A stretch of 64,000 nt of DNA, taken from contig JAFUOI010000002.1 in the NCBI GenBank assembly GCA_017482005.1, positions 26,154-90,153 of the forward strand. Direction: 5' to 3'. Of this stretch, positions 10,030 to 19,890 are shown piece after piece. Made by a program: the position numbers and the translations under genes. Under the pieces are notes generated by a model that had not been told where the DNA came from, ran no database searches, and worked only from the letters and a program-made list of their open reading frames with translations. Position 1 is the stretch's first letter; each line of letters opens with the position of its first letter. The stretch comes from Lachnospiraceae bacterium. GTDB taxonomy: Bacteria; Bacillota_A; Clostridia; Lachnospirales; Lachnospiraceae.

Positions 10030-10539
10030 TCACGCGTTAAAGATATCTTTTATTACTGCCATACGTGGGTCCGGAACAAATGTATCGCATCCGCAATCCC
10101 CCTCATTCAGGTCTTTGCCGCAAACGGTGCATATTCCTTTGCAATCGTCATGGCACAGTACCTTCATAGGCCAGTTTATCATAATTTCATTTTCGACAAG
10201 TGCATCCGTATCCAGTTCATATCCTGTCACAAATGACATCTCATCTTCTGCTTCCGGAGTTCCTATCATACTTTCCTTCAGATCTTCTTCCAACTTCAGC
10301 TCAAGAGGAACCTTTACCGGTTTTAAGCATCTTCCGCACGGGATTTCACACACCAGAGAAATCTCTCCCTGCAAAAGCACATCACCCTTCGCCCTATTCG
10401 TAACTGTAAGTGACAGCTCCGAACATTCACAGATTGGAAACTTTTCCGACCGGATGGTTACCGTCTGTGGTTCATAGACTGTTGTAAAACTTTCCGTCTT
10501 TCCTTCACTTGAAAAAATATCGGTCAGGTTATATAACAT
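10030..10539 (-). CDS. DUF177 (YceD) family protein
   Basis: The 169-residue protein has CGRCLKPV near residue 72 and, at the C-terminal end, CHDDCKGICTVCGKDLNEGDCGC, which matches the cysteine-rich tail of YceD/DUF177 proteins. In other bacteria this family is linked to 23S rRNA accumulation; its molecular role is not settled. It is co-transcribed with rpmF from a strong promoter just upstream. Confidence 0.92.
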   Translation of the reverse strand: MLYNLTDIFSSEGKTESFTTVYEPQTVTIRSEKFPICECSELSLTVTNRAKGDVLLQGEISLVCEIPCGRCLKPVKVPLELKLEEDLKESMIGTPEAEDEMSFVTGYELDTDALVENEIMINWPMKVLCHDDCKGICTVCGKDLNEGDCGCDTFVPDPRMAVIKDIFNA

Positions 10540-10565
10540 AGCATACTCCTATCCACACTCAAACA

Positions 10566-10594
10566 ATTATACATATGGGTTTTGCGTTTGTCAA
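10566..10594 (-). promoter_or_regulatory. SigA promoter of DUF177-rpmF
   Basis: On the minus strand TTGACA (10589-10594) and TATAAT (10566-10571) are separated by 17 bp, both perfect consensus hexamers, about 27 bp before the DUF177 start. Confidence 0.88.
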
Positions 10595-10625
10595 CCCTTT
10601 ATCTTTTTTCTTCCGGACGGATTAT

Positions 10626-12713
10626 TTATTCTGTTCCCGTGAAATAATTCTTTCCGTAAACCGTGTCAAAATAATCCCCGCCTTCTTCACCATAATATAC
10701 TTTAAATGTCAAATCCACCTTATTGGTAACCGGAAATCCTGTCAGCTGTCCTTTTAAGTACGCATCATAATTACCGGTATCATAATAAAGCCAGATCAGA
10801 TCATCTGTACCCGATACTTTATTTATTGTAATGGCGTAGTCCCCTTCTCCCTGTACCGACCGGAGACGAAGTCTGACAAATTGATAATCCGAAACCTTTT
10901 CTCCCGGAATCAGGAAGGTTTCACACACTTCCTTGTTTCCGTCTTCCAAAACAATCCGATATACACTGTCATTTTGTGCTCCCAGCGGATTTCTTGCCTG
11001 TATGGCTATGTACTCAAAATCACCGCAGCTTTTAAAACTTTGCCGCAATGTAATTCCATCACTGCACGGCTGATAATGATCCGTCTCAAATATGTATTGG
11101 TTCACTTGATATATTAACGTTTTATCCTTCGACATTATCGCCGAACGGCTGATATTCACTGCCAGAATAACCATCCATATAATAATTGGCATTACATATA
11201 AGACTTTTACGGAGCACTTTTCCAATACCGGAACATTAAAATCCATTCCTCCGGCAAATGCCATATAAAACAACGGGAAAAAGCTCATGCTGTATATACT
11301 GCCGGCTTCCCACAACATATAAAACAAGAATGCCCCTAACATATTGATAATTACTATACTGCAGGGATGAAATTTTCTTCCTGCCACCAACAAAACCGCA
11401 CAGAATACCGCTGACATTACAGAGGCCAAATACACCGCCTGCATATACCATGTCAGCCACAAATTCCTGTCTCCGTACACATAACGGTATAAACCGTTGT
11501 AATCATCACTGATGGACAACATCGCCACATAATCTGCGGTTCCGTCACAGAAGGTTGAAAACATTTTACGGAATGCCAGTTTTACGACTCCATCTGCCCC
11601 CAATTCGCTAAGACGTCTGCCAAGCTCTTCCTTTGTGGCCTCGCTGCGTTCCCCGGCAGTTGCAAATCCCGAAGTAAACACCTCGTCCTTTTTGTTATAT
11701 CCGCCGTCTCCCGATGCGGCCATCATAAGCCAGTGCGAAACAGGAAATGCCGATGCCGAATAGTCAAATTGTACATATTTGTTTGTGACAGGTTTCATCG
11801 CAGCCATTCCGATGAAAAATCCCAGCACTATAATACCGGCACCTATAACATGTTCTTTTTTTATTTTTTTAAGCCCGACAAGGCATCCAAGAAACAGTGC
11901 GATCAGTGTAATTCCAACAGTAGCCCGCACTGCAAATCCCAGATAGCCGGCCACTCCGGCAATCATCAGCATACATATATTTTTTTTGCTTATTTTTTTA
12001 CCTTCCGGACTATCCTCTTTAAACAACCATCTTCCGATCAGCCATAATGCCCCCATATAAAAAGGCATTGCCAATGTATTGCTGTAATAATATGGTATCC
12101 ACACATAGGTCGTCGGCGAAATTACCGCAAACAACATATAGCATACGGCTAATGATTTCTTCTTTAACAAATCCCGCACAAAAAGAAAGCCGAACAAAAC
12201 AGCAATATCAATCATCACCAGATTAATCCATTGCAGATAATATATTCCGTTATGGAAATCAGGCGCTACAATACGAAACATTCTTCCTATTTTCAAGAAC
12301 AAAAATGTCAGAATCGTAATCGGATAATTGTTAGCATATCTGGAAAAATATCCATCCTTTGTATCCGGCGAAATACCTCCGTCATAAAAAAAAGAAACCG
12401 CTTCATCATAAACATTTAAAGCGTCATATCTTAATAAATTTCTTGCACCGGTCAAAAACAACATCTGTAAAACAAGAAGCAATACCCAACTGCCGGCCAC
12501 AAGCCATTTATAATAAGAATCATTTATCTTTTCACAGACATGTTTGATAAGGACGAATCCAAAACACAGAGCAAGGCTCATAAAAAAGACCAGAATACCG
12601 CCATTGTCCTTTGAAGCACCGTTCCAACAGACAGGTATCGCAAGAACAGCAAAAAAAGCCAGAAGAAATATATACAATATCATTTGTGTTTTTTCTAATA
12701 CCGTTTTCTTCAC
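10626..12713 (-). CDS. Polytopic membrane protein, GT-C glycosyltransferase-like
   Basis: The 695-residue protein has about 13 hydrophobic segments over residues 1-530 and a soluble extracytoplasmic C-terminal domain of ~170 residues. The layout, with an acidic loop after the first helices (YDALNVYDEAVSFFYDGG near residue 99), resembles lipid-linked-sugar glycosyltransferases of the GT-C/PMT class. I do not recognise a named family. It starts at GTG 12713 with GAGGAG just upstream. It lies tail-to-head with the DUF177 promoter and shows no clear functional link to its neighbours. A second membrane protein of similar type lies at 14001-15584. Confidence 0.6.
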   Translation of the reverse strand: MKKTVLEKTQMILYIFLLAFFAVLAIPVCWNGASKDNGGILVFFMSLALCFGFVLIKHVCEKINDSYYKWLVAGSWVLLLVLQMLFLTGARNLLRYDALNVYDEAVSFFYDGGISPDTKDGYFSRYANNYPITILTFLFLKIGRMFRIVAPDFHNGIYYLQWINLVMIDIAVLFGFLFVRDLLKKKSLAVCYMLFAVISPTTYVWIPYYYSNTLAMPFYMGALWLIGRWLFKEDSPEGKKISKKNICMLMIAGVAGYLGFAVRATVGITLIALFLGCLVGLKKIKKEHVIGAGIIVLGFFIGMAAMKPVTNKYVQFDYSASAFPVSHWLMMAASGDGGYNKKDEVFTSGFATAGERSEATKEELGRRLSELGADGVVKLAFRKMFSTFCDGTADYVAMLSISDDYNGLYRYVYGDRNLWLTWYMQAVYLASVMSAVFCAVLLVAGRKFHPCSIVIINMLGAFLFYMLWEAGSIYSMSFFPLFYMAFAGGMDFNVPVLEKCSVKVLYVMPIIIWMVILAVNISRSAIMSKDKTLIYQVNQYIFETDHYQPCSDGITLRQSFKSCGDFEYIAIQARNPLGAQNDSVYRIVLEDGNKEVCETFLIPGEKVSDYQFVRLRLRSVQGEGDYAITINKVSGTDDLIWLYYDTGNYDAYLKGQLTGFPVTNKVDLTFKVYYGEEGGDYFDTVYGKNYFTGTE

Positions 12714-12798
12714 CTTGTTCTCCTCAATTATTATATGTCATCCTTTGTTTTCCAAAGTTTTCATTCCATTCTAGCAAATCATTTCTGAAATAGCAATC

Positions 12799-13200
12799 TC
12801 AGTCACACGGATTTTCAATCCCGGAATCCTCCGCCAAATGCGTCAGATAACGCTCCGGATTTTCCCTCATCTTCATAAATGTGTCAAACGCAAGCAAAAC
12901 CATAGACGTCTGATTTCCCTTTGTCTTACTCGTATCCATATCCAGCTTTGTCTTAAATCCGTCCATCTGCCAAACCAAAATATCTACTATCGTATATCCG
13001 CAAATCTTTACCTCGCACGGAAAATCCTTTTTCACCAAATACATTACGTATTCCTTATATACATCATCATTTTTTAAAAAAGCATCCCAAATCCGGGCAA
13101 AAAATTCTTCTCCCAGTCCGCATGCTTTACACGCATCTTCCGTCACCTGCTTTATCTGCTCCCGGGTAATGATAATTTTTCCGTTTCCATTGTCGCTCAT
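12799..13200 (-). CDS. Hypothetical protein
   Basis: The 133-residue protein is not recognised. It is predicted soluble and mainly helical, starting NGKIIITREQIKQVTEDACKAC. ATG 13200 is chosen over an upstream in-frame start because GGAGG lies just before it. It has a Cys pair at residues ~24-27 and a terminal CD. It lies upstream of the membrane protein gene with a gap of 85 bp and could be co-transcribed with it. Confidence 0.7.
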   Translation of the reverse strand: MSDNGNGKIIITREQIKQVTEDACKACGLGEEFFARIWDAFLKNDDVYKEYVMYLVKKDFPCEVKICGYTIVDILVWQMDGFKTKLDMDTSKTKGNQTSMVLLAFDTFMKMRENPERYLTHLAEDSGIENPCD

Positions 13201-13306
13201 GTTTTTCCTCCTGCAATCCAAACACCATTTTCCACATCATAACATAGTTTTCTTTCTTTTGGAAATGATAGTTTTGGGAGTATTGTTTATGCATACTCCT
13301 TGTCAG

Positions 13307-13440
13307 GCAGTGAATATCCGTACGCAGACCCGTTCTCACTCGATGAAAAACGTAGCGGTACTACGGGATTTTCTACGCTACGTTTGAAAATCCAAGTGCC
13401 GACGTTTTTCAACGGTCTGCGTAAGGATATTGATATCTGC
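13307..13440. repeat. Palindromic interspersed element, 134 bp
   Basis: The outer ~28 bp form an imperfect inverted repeat: AATATCCGTACGCAGACC at the left matches the reverse complement of GGTCTGCGTAAGGATATT at the right. Inside, AACGTAGCG and CGCTACGTT form a 9-bp perfect stem. The string ACGTAGCGGTACTA is shared with the 180-bp elements at 29540, 33259 and 49872, so this may be a related structured element. It extends an open frame upstream of 13495 and should not be annotated as coding. Confidence 0.75.
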
Positions 13441-13494
13441 CAAGTTCTAACAATAGCAATAGATCACAAAGATTTTCAAAAGGAGGTATTTAAA

Positions 13495-13929
13495 ATGACA
13501 CACAAAGATTCCATCAAATTACTGCGCGAATGTGAGGCCGGATGCACCATGGGCATCTCTTCCATCGACGAGATATTAGACAAAGTACGTGATGATAACT
13601 ATGTGAAAATTCTTCAGGAAAGTAAGGATCATCACGACAAACTAAAAAATGAAATCCACGATCTGCTCATACAGGCCGGCAGTGATGACAAGGAACCTTC
13701 CATGATGGCCGAAAGCATGGCTTCGTTAAAAACCATGTTTAAAATGCAGATGAACGAATCCGATCAGACAGCGGCAGATTTGATTGTATCCGGCTGCCAG
13801 ATGGGAATCCGTTCCCTGCACAAATATAAAAACAAATACGAAAATGCCGGACATACTGCCACTGACATCTGCAACCGGCTGCTCGATATTGAAGATGAAC
13901 TCTGTCATAAAAGCTTCGACTACCTGTAA
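13495..13929 (+). CDS. Small helical protein with internal duplication
   Basis: The 144-residue protein is all-helical in appearance and looks like a four-helix bundle; a relation to ferritin-like DUF2383 proteins is possible but unproven. The start at 13495 is set by a perfect AAAGGAGG eight bases upstream; the open frame continues to 13300 only because it crosses the palindromic element. Two halves echo each other: GCTMGISSIDEIL near residue 15 and GCQMGIRSLHKYK near residue 101. It is one of the few plus-strand genes here and lies about 70 bp before the membrane protein gene. Confidence 0.75.
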   Translation: MTHKDSIKLLRECEAGCTMGISSIDEILDKVRDDNYVKILQESKDHHDKLKNEIHDLLIQAGSDDKEPSMMAESMASLKTMFKMQMNESDQTAADLIVSGCQMGIRSLHKYKNKYENAGHTATDICNRLLDIEDELCHKSFDYL

Positions 13930-13942
13930 TCGCTATATTCGT

Positions 13943-13971
13943 TTGTAAAAAAACGTTGTATATGTTATATT
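13943..13971 (+). promoter_or_regulatory. Promoter of the 14001 membrane protein gene
   Basis: TTGTAA (13943-13948) and TATATT (13966-13971) are 17 bp apart, 30 bp before the ATG. Confidence 0.6.
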
Positions 13972-14000
13972 CAAAGGAAGAAAAAATGCGAGGTTAGTCT

Positions 14001-15584
14001 ATGGCAACACTAATGAAAAAATTTCGGATTCCGCTGACAGTTCTTTTCGGAATTCTTCATATATTAATTGTTAAAAACAGAGACAAGGTTACATTTACAA
14101 TGCCCGAAGAACCGAGACTTTATGTTTATGGTCTTATTATCGGGGCAATTGTATTCTGCTTTCTGTTTTATTATATTTTCTTTACTGTTTTGCAAAAACT
14201 GACAGAATGTGATTCTGCGTTTTTATCTTACTTCAAATACTTTGCAGGTTATTTTGCATTTATGGCTATTTTCTGGTTGCTTACATGGCCGGGAATATTT
14301 AAAGGCGATGAGTTTTATGTCATAAACGGGGCAAAAAATTTTTTACTCTCTCCTGCACAGACAGGATTGACCAGTACCTTTTATATTATTTCACTTTTAT
14401 TTTTCCCTTCCATGGCAACCATCACCTTGCTGCAGCTTTTAATTATCTGCTCCATCTTTGCAGTTATTATGCACGATATGTCAGAATTAATCGCAGGCAG
14501 ACGACGGATTATTCTCTATCTTCCGTTTCTGCTTCTTTCGGTCATCGACGGAAATCTGTTTACACTGCGTGCCACCCTTGTCAGCTGGATTTTTCTGTTT
14601 GTTATCTGCAAGCTTTACTACCTGGTACGCACGAATACATTTTCCATGAAGTATGCATGGCTCCTTGCCATTCTTTCCGGTCTTCTGATTGCATGGAGAA
14701 CCGAATATATTTATATGATTGTACTTCTCCCTTTTACACTTTGGTTCCTCAAAAAAATCAACCTAAAACGGGCGTTTCTGCTCTGCCTTATATGCTTTGC
14801 CAGCTACAGCCTGTTCCAGATTCCTAATAAGATTGCTGCAAACGGAAGCAACAAATACCCGATTTCACTTGTGCTGAATCCGATTGCCAATCTTTTTACG
14901 GAAGTGGAGACCTTAAAAGGACCTTGTGTATACGATGATGTCATGGAAATCAACGAACTGGTGGATGCTGCTTTGCTCCGCCAAAGCGCATCGGTTCGAA
15001 ACATCAGCCAATACTGGAACATTCCGGACGTGTTGCCAAAGGAACAACTCAACTCTTTCATGAAGGCTTCCCTGCGGCTGATTATTTACAATCCGGATAA
15101 GTTTCTGAAATACCGCTGGCAGACCTTTGCATACACAAACGGTCTCTATCCGGACCGCATCAATCATCCTTGCGGAACGGTCGACAGCATCAATAAATTG
15201 ATTTACTACGATATGGATTACAAAAACATGTTTGTCTTCATGAATCCGCCCCTCGGTCAACAGCTTCGCGAGAAAACAATCTCTGTTCTTGCCTGCCGGA
15301 TTTATCAACAGGACGCCATAAAAACAACAGCCCTGCTTCCGGTATTTTACAACTGTATTCCGGTAATGATATGTATGCTTGTATTGTTTGTGCTGGCATG
15401 CTGTAAAAAGGATAAATTAACTGCCATGCTGGTTCTTATGACAAGTGTACAGGTGATACTTATCTTCCTGACCGCGCCGGCGATGTTTTTCATGTATTAT
15501 TTCTGTTTCTATTTGAACGGTTATTTTTTGACAGCGTTAGCTCTTGCTAACCGCAAAACACACAGCCCTTTAACCAAAGACTAA
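14001..15584 (+). CDS. Polytopic membrane protein, GT-C-like
   Basis: The 527-residue protein has about 11-12 hydrophobic segments spread along its length, with a large hydrophilic loop at residues ~295-420. An early loop after helix 3 contains WPGIFKGDEFYVINGAKN near residue 102, in the position where GT-C glycosyltransferases carry their acidic catalytic pair. The family is not identified. It runs opposite to pta and shares a bidirectional terminator with it. Together with the minus-strand 695-residue protein it suggests a cell-surface polysaccharide or lipid modification function, which is inference. Confidence 0.6.
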   Translation: MATLMKKFRIPLTVLFGILHILIVKNRDKVTFTMPEEPRLYVYGLIIGAIVFCFLFYYIFFTVLQKLTECDSAFLSYFKYFAGYFAFMAIFWLLTWPGIFKGDEFYVINGAKNFLLSPAQTGLTSTFYIISLLFFPSMATITLLQLLIICSIFAVIMHDMSELIAGRRRIILYLPFLLLSVIDGNLFTLRATLVSWIFLFVICKLYYLVRTNTFSMKYAWLLAILSGLLIAWRTEYIYMIVLLPFTLWFLKKINLKRAFLLCLICFASYSLFQIPNKIAANGSNKYPISLVLNPIANLFTEVETLKGPCVYDDVMEINELVDAALLRQSASVRNISQYWNIPDVLPKEQLNSFMKASLRLIIYNPDKFLKYRWQTFAYTNGLYPDRINHPCGTVDSINKLIYYDMDYKNMFVFMNPPLGQQLREKTISVLACRIYQQDAIKTTALLPVFYNCIPVMICMLVLFVLACCKKDKLTAMLVLMTSVQVILIFLTAPAMFFMYYFCFYLNGYFLTALALANRKTHSPLTKD

Positions 15585-15627
15585 ACAAAAAACAATTCAT
15601 TATAAAAACAAACAAATTTTCAACTCA

Positions 15628-15660
15628 AAAATGCCCGTCTGTAAAATCAGACGGGCATTT
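15628..15660. terminator. Bidirectional terminator between the 14001 gene and pta
   Basis: A perfect 13-bp stem (AAATGCCCGTCTG / CAGACGGGCATTT) has a 6-nt loop and short T-runs on both sides, between two convergent genes. Confidence 0.92.
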
Positions 15661-15676
15661 CTATCTGTCAATTATT

Positions 15677-16678
15677 TTAGTAAAGCTGTGCCTGTACTGC
15701 TGTAAGAGCCACAACACCTACGATATCTTCCCAGGAACAACCGCGGGAAAGATCATTGACCGGTTTTGCAATTCCCTGAAGCATCGGTCCGTACGCTTCT
15801 GCCTTACCGAGACGCTGTACTAATTTATATCCGATATTACCGCAGTCAAGGTTTGGGAACACAAGAACATTTGCTTTTCCTGCCACTTCACTGCCCGGTG
15901 CTTTTGACTTTGCAACCGCAGGTACAAGAGCGGCGTCTGTCTGAAGTTCTCCGTCAATGCAAAGGTACGGATACTGCTCTTTTGCAATCTGTGTTGCCTC
16001 CACAACCTTATCAACAAGCGGATGCTTTGCGCTTCCTTTGGTAGAATGTGAAAGCATGGCAATCATAGGTTTCACACCTACAAGAGACTGAAAACTCTTG
16101 GCAGAAGTCTCCGCAATCGCAGCAAGTTCTTCCGCTGTCGGATCCTGATTCAAACCGCAGTCCGCAAAAAGGAACGTACCGTCTGCTCCATACGGACAAT
16201 CCGGAACATCGATAATAAAGAATCCGGATACAAGTTTTACACCCGGTGCAGTCTTCAAAATCTGAAGTGCCGGACGAAGTGTATCCGCCGTAGCGTGACA
16301 CGCACCCGCCACCATTCCGTCTGCATCGTTTGCCTTAACCATCATAACACCGAAAGTAAGATAGTCATTTAAAAGTTTCTCACGTGCCTTCTCTACCGTC
16401 ATGCCTTTTGCCTTACGGGTTTCGTATAAAAGCTGCACATACTTTTCTGTCAATTCGGAAGTTTTAGGATTGACAACAACAACACCATCCAGCTCAACTT
16501 CCAGCCATCCGGCACCATCCATGATCTTTTCTTCATCTCCGACCATGATGATATCTGCAATCCCTTCCTCGATAATGTGCGAAGCCGCAATCAATGTACG
16601 CTTATCACTTGTTTCCGGCAGAACGATTGTCTTTTTGTCTGCACGGGCCTTCTCTTTAATCTTATCAATATATGACAT
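15677..16678 (-). CDS. pta: Phosphate acetyltransferase
   Basis: The enzyme interconverts acetyl-CoA and acetyl phosphate, the first step of acetate formation with ATP gain. The 333-residue protein is the short single-domain form, with SGFFIIDVPDCPYG near residue 155, MLSHSTKGSAKHP near residue 207 and LVFPNLDCGNIGYKLVQRL near residue 271. The partner acetate kinase gene, often adjacent, is not in this window. Confidence 0.97.
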   Translation of the reverse strand: MSYIDKIKEKARADKKTIVLPETSDKRTLIAASHIIEEGIADIIMVGDEEKIMDGAGWLEVELDGVVVVNPKTSELTEKYVQLLYETRKAKGMTVEKAREKLLNDYLTFGVMMVKANDADGMVAGACHATADTLRPALQILKTAPGVKLVSGFFIIDVPDCPYGADGTFLFADCGLNQDPTAEELAAIAETSAKSFQSLVGVKPMIAMLSHSTKGSAKHPLVDKVVEATQIAKEQYPYLCIDGELQTDAALVPAVAKSKAPGSEVAGKANVLVFPNLDCGNIGYKLVQRLGKAEAYGPMLQGIAKPVNDLSRGCSWEDIVGVVALTAVQAQLY

Positions 16679-16725
16679 AGTTTTTCTCCCTTCACCCTAC
16701 TACCCTATAGGGCGTTTATAGTTAT

Positions 16726-16754
16726 ATTATAATGCATGGTTTTCGCAAGCACAA
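16726..16754 (-). promoter_or_regulatory. Promoter of pta
   Basis: On the minus strand TTGTGC (16749-16754) and TATAAT (16726-16731) are spaced by 17 bp, about 48 bp before the pta start and divergent from tmcAL. Confidence 0.65.
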
Positions 16755-16853
16755 GACAAAACCTTGTACTAAAAAATGAACATTGTGCGTTTTTCTCAAA
16801 TATGTTATTTTATTATTATATAACTTTTTTGAAAAAGTATTTTGGAGGTTCGC

Positions 16854-18089
16854 ATGAAAATTGCCGGAATTATTGCAGAATACAATCCGTTTCACAACGG
16901 ACATAAATATCACATTGATCAGACAAAAAAAATAACAGGCGCAGATTATATCATTGTAGTAATGAGCGGTAATTTTACCCAACGCGGTACACCTGCCATC
17001 ATGGATAAATATTCACGTGCACGCATGGCCCTTGAAAACGGTGCAGATATGGTTCTTGAACTGCCGTCCTGCTATGCATGCGGAAGTGCAGAATATTTCG
17101 CGGATGGTGCAATTGCTCTTTTAGACAGTCTCGGCTGTGTCGACTATGTATGCTTCGGCAGTGAATGCGGCGACATTGAACTGCTTCGTCCGATTGCCGA
17201 AATTCTTGCTACAGAGCCGGATGATTATCGCGAAATGCTCAAAGCAGAACTCAGAAACGGCGCAACATTCCCACGTGCAAGAAACCGTGCGCTGATTCAC
17301 TGTATTCCGTCCTTCGCAGAAAACGAAAATATTATCGGATCACCGAACAATATTCTCGGTATTGAATATATGAAGAGTATTATCCGTCGTCACAGCAAAA
17401 TTCAACCGGTCACAATCAAGCGCACCGGCTCAGACTATCACTCCCAGCGTTTCAGCCAGCAGTACAGTTCTTCTCTTGCACTGCGCCACTCACTGGACGC
17501 ACAGGGTAATCTTGACATGATACGCGGACAGGTGCCTGAAAATGTATTTGCCATCATGCAGGAACATTTCGGCAAGACATATCCTGTCTTCCCACGTGAC
17601 TTTTCCGCCATGCTCAAATACAAACTTCTGGTAGAAGAAGCAAACGGTTATACTGATTTTGTTGATATCAATGAAGATCTTTCCGACCGCATATTAAAAG
17701 TACTGTATCAGCCTTATGATTACGAGCAGATGTGCGATATTTTAAAAACCAAAAATCTTACATATGCAAGGGTCAGCCGCCTTCTCTGCCACATTCTGTT
17801 AAATCTCCGCAAGGAAGACATGGCTGATTACAAGAGCGGCGGAACAATCTTTTACGCGCGGGTGCTTGGTTTCCGTGATGACGGAAACGGATTACTTAAA
17901 ACCATCCAGCACGACGCTTCCGTTCCTCTGATTGTCAAGACAACCGACGGGCGGAACATTGAGTCTGAAATCGGACGCAAACAATTCGAACGGGGAATTC
18001 TTGCTTCCCACATTTATGAAAGCGTTGTTTCCACCAAATTCAGCTGTCCGATGCAGAACGAATACCAACGGCCGGTGATTACACTGTAA
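16854..18089 (+). CDS. tmcAL: tRNA(Met) cytidine acetate ligase TmcAL
   Basis: This enzyme uses acetate and ATP to make N4-acetylcytidine at the wobble base of elongator tRNA-Met. The 411-residue protein opens with GIIAEYNPFHNGHKYHI, the nucleotidyltransferase HxGH-type site, and has MSGNFTQRG near residue 37 and GSPNNILGIEYM near residue 163. ATG 16854 is chosen because TTTTGGAGG lies directly before it; an upstream in-frame TTG is inside that site. It is divergent from pta. Confidence 0.94.
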   Translation: MKIAGIIAEYNPFHNGHKYHIDQTKKITGADYIIVVMSGNFTQRGTPAIMDKYSRARMALENGADMVLELPSCYACGSAEYFADGAIALLDSLGCVDYVCFGSECGDIELLRPIAEILATEPDDYREMLKAELRNGATFPRARNRALIHCIPSFAENENIIGSPNNILGIEYMKSIIRRHSKIQPVTIKRTGSDYHSQRFSQQYSSSLALRHSLDAQGNLDMIRGQVPENVFAIMQEHFGKTYPVFPRDFSAMLKYKLLVEEANGYTDFVDINEDLSDRILKVLYQPYDYEQMCDILKTKNLTYARVSRLLCHILLNLRKEDMADYKSGGTIFYARVLGFRDDGNGLLKTIQHDASVPLIVKTTDGRNIESEIGRKQFERGILASHIYESVVSTKFSCPMQNEYQRPVITL

Positions 18090-18112
18090 TAATATTCATA
18101 GAATTCAAAAAC

Positions 18113-18176
18113 AAAAAGGGAGTATCGCAAAATAAGTGGTTCAAAAACCATTTTATAAAGCGATGCTCCCTTTTTT
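18113..18176 (+). terminator. Terminator of tmcAL
   Basis: A long stem (AAAAAGGGAGTATCGC paired with GCGATGCTCCCTTTTT, one mismatch) is followed by T6, downstream of tmcAL. Confidence 0.9.
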
Positions 18177-18340
18177 ATTTGTTCGTACATCTAAGTCTTC
18201 TTCCAAGGTTGACCAATTTTTCCATAGTTAACCGTTCTACCACCGTTGACCGTTCTTCCACCGTTGACCGTTCTTCCACCGTTAACCGTTCTTCCATAGC
18301 TAGCCACTCTTCCAATGCTGGGTACCTGTCAAAAAATTAA
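18175..18340 (-). repeat. 18-bp tandem repeat encoding a hexapeptide-repeat mini-ORF
   Basis: About six degenerate copies of an 18-bp unit (ACCGTTGACCGTTCTTCC on the plus strand) fill 18205-18325. On the minus strand they stay open and could encode a 40-residue peptide from ATG 18297 to a stop at 18175: MEERLT, VEERST, VEERST, VVERLT, MEKLVN, then a basic tail. No good ribosome binding site is visible, and the frame ends inside the tmcAL terminator. The rest of the 388-bp gap from 18090 to 18477 shows nothing further that I can name. It may be a remnant of a larger gene or a simple satellite. Confidence 0.55.
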
Positions 18341-18477
18341 TGCCTCAGACCCAATTTCTTTGCTATTATAATGGAAATTTTTATATTTTGGAAAATCCGG
18401 ACTCCCGCGGAAGTCGAAAAGCTCTTTTGGCACCGGCTCTTTTTTGATTATTCAGAAGAAGAAACAAGTCCTATCTT

Positions 18478-19842
18478 CTAGTTCTTAAAGCTATGAATCG
18501 GTGCAGGAATGCGTCCGCCACGATTTACAAACGCATCACAGCTGAACGGATTTACAGACATAATCGGCGCATAACCCAAAAGTCCGCCGAACTCTACCGT
18601 CTCACCGACGCCTTTTCCGATGACCGGAATAATACGGACAGCTGTCGTCTTCTGATTTACCATTCCGATTGCCATCTCATCTGCGATAATACCGGAAATG
18701 GTCGTTGCCTTTGTATCGCCCGGAATCGCAATCATATCAAGTCCCACACTGCATACACAGGTCATTGCTTCCAGTTTTTCAAGTGTAAGTGCTCCTGCCA
18801 ATACCGCATCAATCATACCCTGGTCTTCACTGACTGGAATAAATGCTCCGCTTAAGCCACCCACATACGAAGATGCCATAACTCCGCCTTTTTTAACCTG
18901 ATCATTTAAAAGTGCAAGCGCCGCCGTCGTTCCGGGTGCACCCGCATACTCAAGTCCGATTTCACACAAAATATCCGCTACCGAATCTCCGATTGCCGGG
19001 GTCGGTGCCAATGATAAATCTACAATACCAAAAGGAATACCGAGCATTTTAGACGCTTCCTTTGCTACAAGCTGTCCAACCCTGGTTACCTTAAACGCCG
19101 TCTTTTTGATTGTTTCGCAAAGCACCTCAAAACTCTCGCCGCGTACCTTTTCAAGCGCCGTGCGCACAACACCCGGTCCGGAAACCCCGACATTGATAAT
19201 CGCGTCCGCTTCCGTCACACCATGGAATGCACCCGCCATAAACGGATTGTCATCCGGTGCGTTACAAAATACAACCAGCTTTGCGCATCCGAGAGAATCA
19301 TCTTCCTTCGTATATTCCGCAGTTTCCTTAATAATCTCACCCATAAGTTTGACTGCATCCATATTGATACCGGTCTTGGTAGAGCCTAAATTCACTGAAC
19401 TGCAAACGCGTTCCGTCGAAGCAAGTGCTTCCGGAATAGAACGGATCAGAAGCTCGTCCGCCTTTGTCATTCCTTTCGAAACAAGTGCCGAATATCCACC
19501 GATAAAGTTAACCCCTACTTCTTTTGCCACAGTATCCAGCACCTTTGCAAGCTGGGCAAAATCCGACGTAGTCTTACAGCAGGCTCCGCCCACAAGGGCA
19601 ATCGGAGTCACACTGATACGTTTATTCACAATCGGAATACCGTATTCTTTCTCAATCTTATTTCCTGTTTCAATCAGTCTGTCCGTTGTTTTTCTGATCT
19701 TTTCGTATATTTTTCTTTTACAATTTTCGAGATCTGAATCAACACAATCCAAAAGGCTGATACCGATTGTAATCGTACGGACATCCAGATTCTCTTTTTC
19801 TATCATTTCATTGGTTTCTAATACTTCGTATTGACTAATCAT
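18478..19842 (-). CDS. PFL family protein (DUF711/UPF0210)
   Basis: The 454-residue protein belongs to the DUF711 family, whose fold resembles the glycyl-radical pyruvate formate-lyase barrel but which lacks a demonstrated reaction. Visible family features are [17 protein letters not shown] near residue 113, [14 protein letters not shown] near residue 217 and [19 protein letters not shown] near residue 326. The gene directly follows the ACT-domain gene (48-bp gap), a conserved pairing in Firmicutes that suggests the small protein regulates the large one. Confidence 0.93.
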   Translation of the reverse strand: MISQYEVLETNEMIEKENLDVRTITIGISLLDCVDSDLENCKRKIYEKIRKTTDRLIETGNKIEKEYGIPIVNKRISVTPIALVGGACCKTTSDFAQLAKVLDTVAKEVGVNFIGGYSALVSKGMTKADELLIRSIPEALASTERVCSSVNLGSTKTGINMDAVKLMGEIIKETAEYTKEDDSLGCAKLVVFCNAPDDNPFMAGAFHGVTEADAIINVGVSGPGVVRTALEKVRGESFEVLCETIKKTAFKVTRVGQLVAKEASKMLGIPFGIVDLSLAPTPAIGDSVADILCEIGLEYAGAPGTTAALALLNDQVKKGGVMASSYVGGLSGAFIPVSEDQGMIDAVLAGALTLEKLEAMTCVCSVGLDMIAIPGDTKATTISGIIADEMAIGMVNQKTTAVRIIPVIGKGVGETVEFGGLLGYAPIMSVNPFSCDAFVNRGGRIPAPIHSFKN

Positions 19843-19890
19843 GTCGCTGTCTCCTTGTACATATTCTGTCTTAATGATGTCATATGCACC

